Source of the DNA: Typha latifolia
Lineage: Eukaryota > Streptophyta > Magnoliopsida > Poales > Typhaceae
Length of the DNA stretch: 64,000 bases
Reading direction: 5' to 3'
NCBI GenBank assembly: GCA_019914945.1
Contig: CM034099.1
Location: 6,820,001 to 6,884,000 of the forward strand
Shown: piece after piece, positions 1 through 11,391 of the stretch
Layout of the letters: the number at the start of each line of letters is the position of its first letter
Position numbering within the stretch: the stretch's first letter is position 1
Notes under the pieces: generated by a model
Database searches by the model: none
Seen by the model: the letters and a program-made list of their open reading frames with translations, nothing else
What the model was told of the DNA's origin: nothing
Position numbers and translations under genes: made by a program

Positions 1-3000
1 TTGCACAAGCTGCATTTTGGCATCTGGAAGGCTCAATTGAGAATTGTTTGAGCATGTCCGTATCTCTAACGTAATTAATGTTAAGAACCAACAGGAAAAG
101 TTGACTTGCACTTTTTTAACAATAATAAATTTAATTAAACTAGAATAGAATATCTCACAGAAAAGGATATCTAGTACTTGATGCATCTTCTGTTAGAAGG
201 TCGCGGACTTGCTCATTATAGATTTCAACCATCTGAACTCGGATCTCATATTTTACATCTTCTCTAGTACTTGAGATTTGGAAGAGATCATCTAAAGCCA
301 TATAATTTATTCCCATTTCCTTTTCTAATCCACCTGATGGGCCACACTGATAAGCATGAAGAGATACAGAAGACTTGTAAGGGTTGGTTGTGTTATAAAA
401 CTCTATTCAAATAATTATATGGTAATATATGTCACTATAATGAGAGTTGCTAGGGATCATACCATGGTGTGTGTTTTACCCGAACCTGTCTGGCCGTAAG
501 CAAATATGCAGACATTATAACCATCCATGACTGATCTTATCAAAGACTGTGTCTCCTTGTATACATCATCTACATATATTTTTGAAGATCTCAGTGATGT
601 AAGAAAATATACGAAAGAACACCAATATAATTAGTCTGTAAAATATTACCCTGTGTAGCAGTTGGTCCAAAAACTTTGTTAAACTGAAAAATTTTGCGTG
701 TACTCTGCGGCTTAAGTTGGTCAAGAACCATTAGTGATCCATCATTTCCAATATGATCAATGGAGCATTTCACTTCCAAGCTAAGAGGTGGCCTGATCCT
801 GCAAAAGACTCGGATATTTCCTGTAGAATAATTGTGAGGAACTCTCCCCTTTGTAGATAACACTTTGAAAATTACAGTATACAAAATCTTACCTCTCAAC
901 TCTTGAAGCATGTTATACAAGTTCCTATTTTCTTTGACAGCTTGATGATACCCACTAGCAGCAGTAGAGAGCTCTTGAATCTGATACCCTATAGAAGAAA
1001 TGGCATCAGATATTCAGAATAGTTCAAGGCTTCGCATTCAAGTCAAATCTGAGGTTTACATAATCTTTGTAGAGCTTATTGTTAAGAGCATCCCAACTAG
1101 ATCAATAGTGGAGGACTGGTCTTGATGAACTGCCAAAGCAAGTTATGCTCTTCTATAACCCTTAGACAGCTTCTTACCTAATTTTGAAAAATCATTTTGT
1201 AATTGGCTCTGCATATCTAAGAAGTCCAATCTAATTCTGTGGAGTGTTGCCTTGAGTGCCTGCAAAGTGAGTTTAAGGTATTAAACACCATCCACTTGAT
1301 ACTCATCCTAGTAAAAGATAAAGTACTACTGACAGAATGTAGCTTCGGCAGAAAAGAGAAGATAAAGAGGCTGTATGTTAATGCTTTATGCATTGATGAA
1401 CAAGATTTTAGGAAAATAACTTCATATACATAAGACACAAGAAGTTCTGAACAATAAAACAGCTTAATCAGGTAATAGATGACATAAATCATAGAATAAG
1501 CTGTTTACTATTGAGATAGAGAACACATCATTGACACTAAAAACTTCTGATGTTATTTCAAACTTGAAGTGAACAAGAAAGATTTTTAATTATGTCCAAA
1601 TGCTTGGTATAAATAACCATGACCATGACGTCCTTTTCCAAACACTTCAGTTTACATATTTTGCTTTACATATGTATAAGACATGTTCATTGCTTCTTCC
1701 TTTCCATGTTCACTTAACTATGTCATCTTCAGTTTCAAGTTGCACTATCTGCATTACATTGTCTGGAAAATCTATACAAAGCATATCTTACATACATATA
1801 GCACATATTAGCAAAATTACATACATATTAACATCATATGTGAATTGACTTGATGTAGTTCTATCATGACTCAAAGATGTGCACAACAGTAAACTCCTTG
1901 GTAAGATGTTGTGTTTGCTAAGCAAGCTATTAAAGAGGTATAGTCATATATCTGATGCAAGTCTAGCTTCGTTTGTTAGCATAGTTCATACATTGTCCAG
2001 ATCAACACTTATATTAATGTAATTAAAAATTTGTTAACAACTAGACATCATTCTACATTTTAACCAAGTGAAAAGTATGATGATTCTTATGATGATTCTT
2101 ACCACAAGTTCAGTTTCTTGAGCTTCTATTAGATGCCGGTGATAGCAATCAACTTTTTCCACATGCAAGTTAGAACACTGCACAAGGGAACAAATGTATT
2201 AAAAAGGCTATCATCTCATAATAAAAATAATTGTCAACATCTAATGATGGAATTGTTTTTGAACAAAATGAGCAAGGGCAGATTAAAAATTGATTACTGG
2301 AGTAGTAATTCTCGATATAACTTCACATATGAATCTAACTGCACTTGCCTATTAAAAAACATATGGCTACCATATGCACAATAATTAACATTATCAGAGT
2401 ACTTGACAGTTGACATTTATTAAGTACTTACAAATGCTCCAATAAACTCCCTGATAAAACTGAATTTAATTTTTATAATGCAGTAAATGCTGATAGAGGA
2501 TAATAGACAAATGGAATTGTTTAATTGTCTACCGATCTATATGGTTTAAATATTGTAAACTAGTAAAGTACAAGCTGCATAGCATTGGTTCAAACTGAAC
2601 AAATGGTAAGTTCATTCTCGAGGGCTCAGTATACCTCATTCTCTTGAGTTGACTCACTGCTAACCGTATTTCCTTCAGTGGAAAGAACTTGAAGAACTGA
2701 TTTTAGCTACATAACAGGTAAATTTGCATGTTAGAGATATGAGATTTCTATGACAAAAACAAACAGGAAATTGCATAGCTATATTGCTATCATATACAAA
2801 AATATACTGAATTATGATGCAAGAAAATATCAAGCCTACACTAAATATCTAGCTAACTAACTACAGTGAAAAAGAGAGCATCATATCTGTTCTTGGATGT
2901 CTCAGACATGATATCACATTGATTGAACAATTATACTAGCACGGTTTCCACTAGTTTCTAATGCTCTTCCTTCCAGAGAAATGAGAATGAAAAATACAAG

Positions 3001-5903
3001 GTAGCAATCATCATCAAGACCCCTCATAGTTATCTAGCATGCCAATGATAAAGCATGAAACCCAGATAAAAGAAAAGGTGAAGAATTGGACAGCTTAGTT
3101 TATAATAGTTATATACTCATAACTTCATGCATCAATTAGGGACAAGAATGATATTTTCTGTTCTTCAGTTTAATTGTTATAATTTGTTAAAAGAGTATCC
3201 CTATGCATGAGGCATCTACCAATGCAGGATCTAGGGATAGCAATATGTGCATAACTTTCCTCATAGTTTGTTAAAAGTTTCCATGACATGAATTGGTGCC
3301 AATATGGTCCATCGGTAGAACACAAGGGATGCCCTTTGTTAAAATGTGCATTAATGTTTTACACAACAGTTGTAGTCATGCATATTTTCAGCTAAGTTCA
3401 TTCCTCATGCATCTTTTCATATATAGACATTGGAAGCATTGCACATGTGCATTTATGAATAGACTTACGTGCAAAAGTCCTTTATGTGTTCATGCATTTG
3501 TAGTGATATGTAACTGATGCAGCTAATGCCCACATTTATGCTTTGCAACAAAGGGATAGGAATAAGGAGTTTGCGATGGAGAATTAAGGACCATATATTT
3601 GATATGATTAAGCAAACTTTCAGATGCAAAGGCATGATCAGAGTTTGTGTAGTAGATAGACAAAGAGAAAAGTATAGGATGCATGAGTTTTGTTGAAGAC
3701 AAAATGAAGATGATAGAGGGAATTCCTTTCGCATCAAAAGGAAGAACTGATCAGAAAGAAAGGTGCTAGAGTAATATTGTACCTCACACAAGTTTACTTG
3801 TGGTTCTTCCAGACCTTCTGAAATAATCTTATTGAATAGCTCTATTGGATCCTAGAGTAAGACCATGTCCAAGTAAAAGTAGTCAACATCTGATAAATGA
3901 TTATCATATAAAGCAGATGATACACTTGAAATAACTATTACCAATCGTCCTTGCCTCCAAAGATCCAGAATGTTTTGATTGATGTTTTCCTTTGAATTAA
4001 ACATACAATCAGATAGTACTCTCAGAAGTGAGTCCATTGCCTCTGAAAACATACATATGAAATAGAGAATTACACGTCATAGTACAAGCATATTGTTATG
4101 CCGGATGCACTTAAAACCTCTTATCACCCATTGAGCTATTTATATAAAGAATTAGAGTACAAACTTTATGTTAAATTATTGAAAAAATATTTAATATTTT
4201 TTCTACTTTTGGGTGTACCAAGAGAGGTGGAGAAGTTTATCTTTCTTCCAAAGATTTCATTTCTCTCCACCTTGATATAAAGCATCATAAATCTGATTGC
4301 AGAATTAGTTGTTTGAAATATACTAAATCTCCCCTAAAGGATTATGCACGTATATATGCCAGCCTACTGCATATGTTCCCCTTGATTCACGCATAGTAAG
4401 CAAGATGTAAGTTAAAAGTCTCCTATTTGGAATATTAATGCATCTGAACAGAGTTTATCGCAAAAAGGTTATGAGGCTTAACTTATGGTTTGGTGTACCT
4501 ACGTATTGCCCTCCCTCAACTATAAGAGGAGAGACCAAATATCAAGTTCAATTGTCGAATGATTCATGTAAAGAGTACTAAGTTTGACCAAAGAGCATAT
4601 CAAATAGTAAGAACTAACAAGACCCTAAAATGACAACCATAGTAAATAACAACATTACCAAGGAAGAAACACGCAGCACACACCTGAACTATTTTGATTC
4701 ACACTTTGCGAAGATTGCTGCTTCTCAAGAGCTGTCGTCATGTCCAAACGTCTACAATTGACCGAGGATCCTGACGAAGCGAGGTGAGACTGAGTGCGAC
4801 CAGAAGATTGAGGAACTAAAGGCGATTTCATGTACTTCCAAGGCCCACTTCCTCCTGTATACTGCTTCCATTCATGAAATGACTTCAAAGCAAGAATACA
4901 ATCAACTATTTTAGCTGTTGATCCAGCCTCCAGATTCTCCTGAAGAAACCATTGTATTGTGTTAAAGGTGCTAGGAAGAAAAATGGGAGCTTTAATCCAT
5001 ATCTCTTAGTTTGTAATTAACCCTTTCGATATCCGAAGCTTCAAAGCTCGGAAGCTTTAGATCCTCGACAGCAACCAGGAAGTTCCTGATGTTCTCGAAG
5101 TACTGATAAGCAGGTAAAGGTTGGCTGTCCCAGGTGGCTCCAGTCTGCTGGTTTGCGACAACCTTGAAGAAATGTAGAAAGAAATGGAAACATGCCATGG
5201 AGAATAAGAACCAAAAGGCACAAGAAAGAAAATAATTGAAGTGAAATGAGGGACTAGTACACAGTTTACCTTGGGAACGGCCCCCGGCTGGATCTTGTTG
5301 ATGGTGTTGCAGAGAATGAGGCCACTCCTCAAGCAGGAGATGAATTCCAGTTCCGAGGGCTGCGGGGACAAGCAGAGAGGTCCAACCATGGTCTCAAGCC
5401 ACGCGGCGGCTTGGAATCGCCTCAAGGCTGCCAGAAGAAGAAGAGGCAAGCAATGGTTAATCTAGGTTTTGGCAGAAATAACCAAACTCTTTCTAGCTTT
5501 CCAGGAAGGCAGGAAAAGAAAGTATTGAGAAAAGGAAATCTAATTTGATTCAGATTGATGAAGATGAACGCAACTGAATGATGACCCATCGATGACCAGA
5601 GCGGGAAATTCAACAAGAAACCAAGATCTTGTTAAGACCCAAGAAAACCCACTTCAAGATCATTTAACAACAAAAAAAAAACCATCTTTTTGTAAGAAAA
5701 CCCGGTTGAAAGTTCAATCAGAAAGCCTTTTCCGTCCAAAAGAATGACACATTCAAACATTCAATTCTCCCCAACAAACATTTGAAATGGAAAGAGTGGG
5801 TAAGAGAGAGAGAGAGAGAGAGAGAGGGAGGCAGACCAGCTTCTTCTGCTCTTCTTGACGCCAAGCGTCCATCTCTGAAAGAAACTCTACAAGGCCCCTC
5901 CAT
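1..5903 (-). CDS. Kinesin-14 motor protein with N-terminal calponin-homology domain (5' part; 3' end off window)
   Basis: Minus-end-directed type microtubule motor of the plant KCH group, which link actin and microtubules through the CH domain. Exons, 5' to 3': 5903-5837, 5427-5270, 5162-5022, 4939-4684, 4042-3942, 3851-3783, 2706-2635, 2177-2103, 1259-1178, 988-893, 820-650, 569-463, 346-178, 65-1; all phases agree and give 543 residues. Seen: a short leader (1-22), CH domain about 23-145 ([28 protein letters not shown]), a linker and short coiled-coil-like stretch 240-370, then the motor from [12 protein letters not shown] (373) with P-loop GQTGSGKT at 455-462 and [14 protein letters not shown] domain ahead of an internal motor is diagnostic of plant KIN-14. 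The start at 5903 is chosen because ASRRAEEA splices in frame into the CH domain. Switch I/II and the C-terminal tail are not visible. The exact KIN-14 subgroup is not resolved. Confidence 0.93.
5803..5827. repeat. (GA)n microsatellite in kinesin intron 1
   Basis: About 12 GA units on the + strand. On the gene's strand this is a CT tract starting about 10 nt after the exon 1 donor. Length polymorphism is likely. Confidence 0.9.
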
Positions 5904-6384
5904 TAGCCCTCTTTCTTCTTCTTCGTCTTCTTCTTCTTCTTAAAAACCAGAGAAGAGAGAAGACAGAGAGAGATTTGGAGGCGAAGGTGGAAGAGAACAG
6001 AGGAGACTCGGGAATCGTAACGTTAAAATAAGGAAGAAAGAAAGAATGTACAGAAGAAGGGCCGGGTGGATTTGAATTTGAATTGGTAGGGCCCGTCAAG
6101 ACTGCCGTTAATGTTCGATCTGAGCCCTTCATCTCGATCTCCTCCTCACCACGTCATCCGATGGCTCAGATCGTGTCTGGGTTATTTTTGCCGCTACAAG
6201 TCAAAGACTATTTAATATCAAGTACTCTCGCCGATCTTAATAAATGATCAACTTAAGTTTATTTATGCGGACAGTACTAGAAAATGTTGATCCTTAAATA
6301 TGAAGAACAATGTTAGATATGAGTAGGAAATCTTGATCTCCTCTCCACCGCAAGCATATGTTTCGTTCAATCAAAATTTAATAA

Positions 6385-6480
6385 AATAGATAGGCTGAGT
6401 AATGTATCTCAATTATTGGATCCTACTCAGCTAACAACAAAGGTTATGGGTTCGAATTCCCTCATGGATTTTTTTTTATT
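6385..6480 (+). mobile_element. SINE-like fragment with tRNA-type B box and T-rich tail
   Basis: At about 6451 the sequence reads GGGTTCGAATTCCC, close to the pol III B-box consensus of tRNA genes. A weak A-box-like GGCTGAGTAATG lies about 55 nt upstream at 6392, and a T-rich run follows at 6470. This order fits a tRNA-derived SINE or a decayed tRNA. No complete cloverleaf could be drawn and no target duplication was found. Confidence 0.4.
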
Positions 6481-6729
6481 TTAAATTTTGAGTGAAATGT
6501 CCCTGCATTAAATTTCAAATTTGTCAATAGTTACAGAGGAGATGAGGCCCAAACCTTATCACAACATTGTTGGATGGATTTACTTGTTAGGCCATGAGCA
6601 TTCCATGTGTTACAATGACTTGTGTACATAACTCTAGTAGAGAGGTAGAGTGGAGATAAGATTAGCGCAATGTTTGATAATATCAGAGATAGTCCAGGTG
6701 ACCTCTCCTCTAGTGAGATCTCGGATATA

Positions 6730-7260
6730 TAAAAATTCAAAACCTACCCTATAAATCAAAACTCTAACCCTATTTTCCCGTTACGATATTCTCTCTCTCG
6801 CTTTCTGTCCTTCCCTCCCGTTAGAGCACTACCTGAGCGATCGGAGACCACTCTACGACTCATTGGTCAATCATCTTCCATAATTCATATTCAATTTAAA
6901 GTTTAATAGGTTAGAATAGAAATACTTATTTTTGGGAGATATGGCGTTGCCGATGATTCGAGTTGGTTGGCGGCTTCAGATCGTTGCAGCTCGTGTACCG
7001 GAGCTTCGCGCTATTGGCCTCATGCCGTAGGCGCGCTTTTTTGAGCCCTAAAGGCTCGGTTTATTATAGAAGTCGATTCCATGGTCGTCGGCCATGGAAT
7101 AGGACATTCGATTGTCGTTGGCGGCTTCTCTTATACATTGTGTGGTCAACATGGTTGCATGGGTGGTGGGAAGCTTACAGTGCGGCCAGTGGACCACCAA
7201 CGGCAGTGATCGTCGATTCTTTCTCTCTCTCCTTCCCTTCGTTTTGATCTTCTCGAGGAA
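6730..7260. other. GC-rich block with TATA-like motif, unidentified
   Basis: An abrupt GC-rich segment (about 6940-7260) in AT-rich surroundings, preceded by CTATAAATC at about 6750 and CT-rich leader-like sequence. It holds an open frame of about 94 codons at 6963-7247, rich in Arg and Trp, which I do not recognise. It could be the remains of an LTR, a captured gene fragment or a dead first exon. Confidence 0.3.
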
Positions 7261-7738
7261 GACTGAGCCAACCTAATTTATTTCGGATTCGGGTCTAGAT
7301 TTCAGATCCAACAGACCCGACCCAAAATTAATAAGTCATGGGCTATGGTTAAGCCTGCTGCCTAGTCCATGTATATTGGTGGGTTTGGGCCTTAAGCCTA
7401 AACCATTTATTGGTTGTTGTGTGGGCTACGGGTTAGCCACACCTCGACCCTACCATTTGGGCTTAATCAAGCTCATTTGAATAATTTAATAAGTTTTAAA
7501 TTTAAGAAATTATGATATTGGTTAAATAAAAATATGTTATTTATGTATAATTAAAGGTGGTGATTTTTTCTAATATGTGGACTATATATTTTAGTCATTT
7601 GACCTAGACTCAAGTGAGTAGGTTCACTCACATATTTATTCGTCTTATACTTCATACTTTTTATCAAATCACGTATTTCTCTATGTGCAACTTAAATATT
7701 ATATTTCTGTGTGTAATTTAATTGTTATATTTCTATAT

Positions 7739-7820
7739 GCAAAATATATGATTCAGTATATTACTATCTTTTGTGCAAAATATATGATTCAGTACATTGC
7801 TATCTTTCGTGCAAAATAAT
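7739..7820. repeat. 36-bp tandem repeat, two full copies plus a stub
   Basis: Units at 7739-7774 and 7775-7810 share GCAAAATATATGATTCAGTA and differ at about three bases; a third unit breaks off after about 9 bases. More degenerate relatives (ATATTTCTGTGTG-like) lie just upstream. Confidence 0.8.
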
Positions 7821-8065
7821 AATTTTAATAACCAATAATATTAATAGAAAACACATAATTTATATTTGGTATGACTTAGAGCACAATTTCAGCATAGATC
7901 ACTTATAATTTTCTGTAGTAACTCAAGTTTACTTGGAAGTCTAAGGGAAAGTCATATTTTAGATTACTATAGTGATTTTTTTATGTGACTCTAGCAGGGT
8001 TACGAAACAGTCTCATATTAGATGAAAATACTTTCTGAGGTGACTTTAATCTTTCTTAATGGTTA

Positions 8066-8160
8066 GTAGAAGAAATATAATACATTTATCATATAGTGAT
8101 ACCTTATGATAACCCTTATAAGAAGAGATATAATGTGTTTATCACATAGTGATACTTTCT
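8066..8160. repeat. Short direct duplication in AT-rich intergenic DNA
   Basis: Two copies of an AGAAGARATATAATRYRTTT-like segment followed by ATCAYATAGTGATAC lie at about 8066-8107 and 8120-8157. The surrounding 7.9-8.6 kb has the look of decayed retrotransposon non-coding sequence, which is an inference only. Confidence 0.55.
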
Positions 8161-9804
8161 AGTGACTTTAACTAGGTCAGCTATGACAAAAAGATCCGAA
8201 CGCTATCTTAAGTTGACTTTTAGTTAATGTGGATCTATAGGGTATTGATCCAATTGAGACATATGCATTAATAATATTGAAAGAAATTCAGTATATTTAC
8301 ATAGAGCATATTAGAGTTATAGTTTACATTATTATTAGCTATGATGTTATTCTTAATATTATTATAAGCATGCTTAGTGAAAATTTTATTTTATATTGCT
8401 GGACTTGAATTTATTTAAAGTTATAGATTTTGATTTTATTTGACTTTTGAGTGAATTTTACTCATTGAACTATTATTGTTAGCTCATTTCAGGTACTAGT
8501 GAACATGATAATTGAGTGAGATGCATTGAGACCCTACCTCCACTTAGGATTTACTCCTTTTTATCTTTAGTTTTTTTAATCTTTAATTCAGTTTGATTGG
8601 AGTCACATTCGTGTTAATATTAGTCATTTTTACTTATTATTAGATTATATTTATTAGAATTAGATATTTATATTAAAATTTTATCATTGCAGACTTATAT
8701 TAATTATTTATTTTAAGACCTCGTGTATCTTAAGTGTATTGAGGTAAGTGCTTACAAGATGACTTGCATTCTAGAGAGAGAAGTGCTTGTAGTCAATAAT
8801 ACTGATGGACTTTCCATCAAATGAATATGTCTATGATTTTAGCTTATTTCCTAATAGAGTTAATCAAAACCATAGCACCTCCAAATTTTATTTTAAATTT
8901 TTTTCTGGTAAAATATTCAGCAGTTGAGCGCTTTATAAAATAAACTTTTTGATATATTTCTATCTAAAAGTAAAACTTTGAACGTAGGGCTACAGTGACA
9001 CAGACTTATTTTGATATTAAATTTAATATATAATCTATTTGGGTAAATAAATTTAAAAAAGAATCAACCAATGTGTTTCAATCTACCTTTCAAGATATCT
9101 AACTCTATTTTTCCTTTTCTCTTCTTTCTTCTTTCTGCTAACCAACTTCTAATGCAACTATTCATCAACAACCCACGTAGTTAGTGGGGGAATATAAGAC
9201 AAAGGAGTCAACCACATCCCATTTCTCCACGTCTCCCTCCACCCAAACTTATGAGATTCTCCACCCACCATTTGTAGTAGACTAGTAGGTCCTCATGTAC
9301 TAGATTTGGATTTTTTTTATTTGACCAAATTACCCTTTTAAAACTTTTTAAACGAAAATTTCAAAACTTAAACATATAATTACGCTTGTTTGTTGCAATA
9401 AAAATTGCTGACTAAGACGACGATTTTTAAATATAGGTATTTAACATTATCAATTATTTATATAGAAATTTGAAAATTATTAAAAAAAAATTCTATTTAC
9501 GTTAAACTTTATAATTTTTTAATACCTTTTAAATTTTTATACTCAGATTTAATTATACTCGGTCTAGTTATAACTAGTTTGACCAATCCACTGAGATTAT
9601 AAACGTCCAATCTTGTGGTTGGAATATTTGGGCCTAACTTGCATGGTGATGGTGGGCCAGTTCTCTTTGGTGAATTTTCCTTTTTATCTTTTTTTGGTTA
9701 ATTACATTGAGCTCCCTAGACTTATCAATTTACCACGTAGATTTTATTGAATTAAAGTTCTTTTTTTTCCACATAGAACCCTCCAACTAAAGATTGTTGC
9801 TGTA

Positions 9805-9840
9805 TGACAATAATCAGAGTTCAAAACTAAGATTTTTGAG

Positions 9841-9872
<32 letters not shown>

Positions 9873-10330
9873 GAGAGAAACTATTGACTACTTGCTTTGG
9901 AGACTAAGATTAATTAAAAAATTGTTCTTGAAAAAGTGTTATATGGTGAGCAATTCTAGAGCTAAAAAACAAACATCTTTTTTTCTTTTTCATATCTAAT
10001 CAAGTTTATTCTTATATTGGTTCAGTAAATATTATTCCTATATCGGAGTCCGAAATTAAGATTTTTGACTTGTCATGGAGGCTCTCTTTCTTCTTTAGCT
10101 AGACACTATTGACCTACTTGTTCCAAAGACTAAGATTAATCAAAAAATTATTTCTGAAAATATTGTATACGGTGATAGCCATTCTGGTGCTAAAAATCAA
10201 ATGTGGTACAATGTTTGCTTTGAGTTTACGGACTCTCCTAAATTGATTTAGAGATTTTTAAATTGGTTCAGTAACAAAACATATTTTTATCTTTTTTTAT
10301 ATATATATTTAATCAAGTTTACTCTTCAAA
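9805..10330. repeat. Diverged direct duplication of about 220 bp with internal (CT)n
   Basis: Copy 1 (about 9808-10025) and copy 2 (about 10045-10328) share, in order, an AAGATTTTTGA motif, a CTCTCT-rich patch, ACTATTGACYTACTTG, AGACTAAGATTAATYAAAAAAT, a GAGC/AGCC-ATTCT-GCTAAAAA-CAAA stretch and TCTAATCAAGTTTA. Copy 1 carries a 15-unit CT tract at 9842-9871. A third, partial relative lies at about 30690-30775. Confidence 0.65.
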
Positions 10331-10336
10331 AAATCA

Positions 10337-10618
10337 ATACTACAAGTCAGGAACCTAGTGGAAGACTGTAGGGTTTTGATGAGTGGGATCAGGGAGTGGA
10401 AAGTCTCCCATGTGTTACGTGAGGCTAACCAAGTGGCGGACTGGGCCGCCAACTTGGGTAAAATGCGCTGAGCCCCTACTGTGTGTCTGTGTGGGATCTA
10501 GGGGACTCTATTCACCCGGATCTATGTAATCCGTTGTATTTTGATTCCTCGGGTTAACCAACCGGGCAAATTAATCTAGCTCTCCTTGCACTTAAAAAAA
10601 AGGGAAAAAAAAACAAAA
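10337..10618 (+). mobile_element. 5'-truncated LINE (non-LTR retrotransposon): RNase H C-terminus, 3' UTR and A-rich tail
   Basis: A frame ending in TGA at 10471 reads IREWKVSHVLREANQVADWA, followed by ANLGKMR and stop. This is the typical C-terminal RNase H segment of plant L1-type elements (HVxREANxVADxLA). It is followed by about 125 nt of 3' UTR and an A-rich tail at 10595-10621. Everything upstream of the RNase H tail is missing, as in most LINE insertions that stop early. It sits inside an older repeat whose uninterrupted relative is at about 30690-30775, giving an independent estimate of both borders. Confidence 0.75.
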
Positions 10619-11391
10619 AAAAACTAACTAATCAAATTAGAGGCTTAGTTTCAAACCAAATAATGCAGCGTTTAGGGTTCCACGGAAGAGACATGGCAAA
10701 GACTATTCATAGAGAAATTAATTAGTGCTGTTTTAGTAGGCAACTTTTCCTTATTTAATTTTCATAAAGATATTTTGATTTTGAACCGACATGAATAGAC
10801 TAGATTTTTTTTTCCAACCACTCTGGGCTTCGGTGGGGCCATCTAGCTCGCACTTGGCTAGATGCCTACATATAGTTAAATGAACGAAATACTTTAAGTA
10901 AGTTATAAATTAATATATTAGTAAATATTTATAAATGTTAAGATAATAAGGCCTTTTAACAAACTAAGCACGATTCCATTTGGCCATATATATATATAAT
11001 TCTATGAACTATTATTATTTTTATATGGTAAAAAAAAATAATCAAAGAGTGGTATGCAGCTATGTATATATAATGAAAAAAATTATAGCTCTAAAGTATA
11101 ATTTCCATTACGGTATGAGTATGTAGACCGAACGCCTGATCAAATTTGTGACGTTGAATAAATAATGGAAGCGTTGGCGTTGACGTTGACCAATTGGTGC
11201 CCTGCCCGTGATCCCCAGAACGTGACGTGGGGCGTTTGGTTGTCATCTGACTTCCGCCCTTTCCGACGCCGTTATCCGTGTGGGGGTCCCGATTCGCCAC
11301 CCACCTGACTTCCCTGCTCCTCCTCCTCTTTCCAATTTAAACCCTTCCCCGATTCGTTAAGCCTCACGCGATCTCTCCATTGCTGGCCGCC

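Larger units (their letters stand above)
5904..11391. other. Gene-free region between kinesin and NAD kinase (divergent promoters plus decayed repeats)
   Basis: The two genes diverge, so both promoters lie here: kinesin's just right of 5903 (a TTC/CTT-rich stretch at 5908-5940) and NAD kinase's just left of 11392. Between them I see a SINE-like piece, a GC-rich block with a TATA-like motif, an AT-rich stretch with short tandem repeats (7.7-8.2 kb), a CT microsatellite, a diverged direct duplication and a LINE 3' end. No open frame here looks like a conserved protein. The rest (8.2-9.8 kb and 10.6-11.3 kb) is featureless AT-rich sequence. Confidence 0.7.

Noticed and set aside
5887..6132. Minus-strand frame just upstream of the kinesin start
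   Set aside because: It ends in an Arg-rich run encoded by a CTT/CTC repeat and is in leader or promoter sequence.
6963..7247. 94-codon + strand frame in the GC-rich block
   Set aside because: Not annotated as a gene: no homology I recognise, odd Arg/Trp-rich composition, and no clear splice or stop context. Kept only as a finding.
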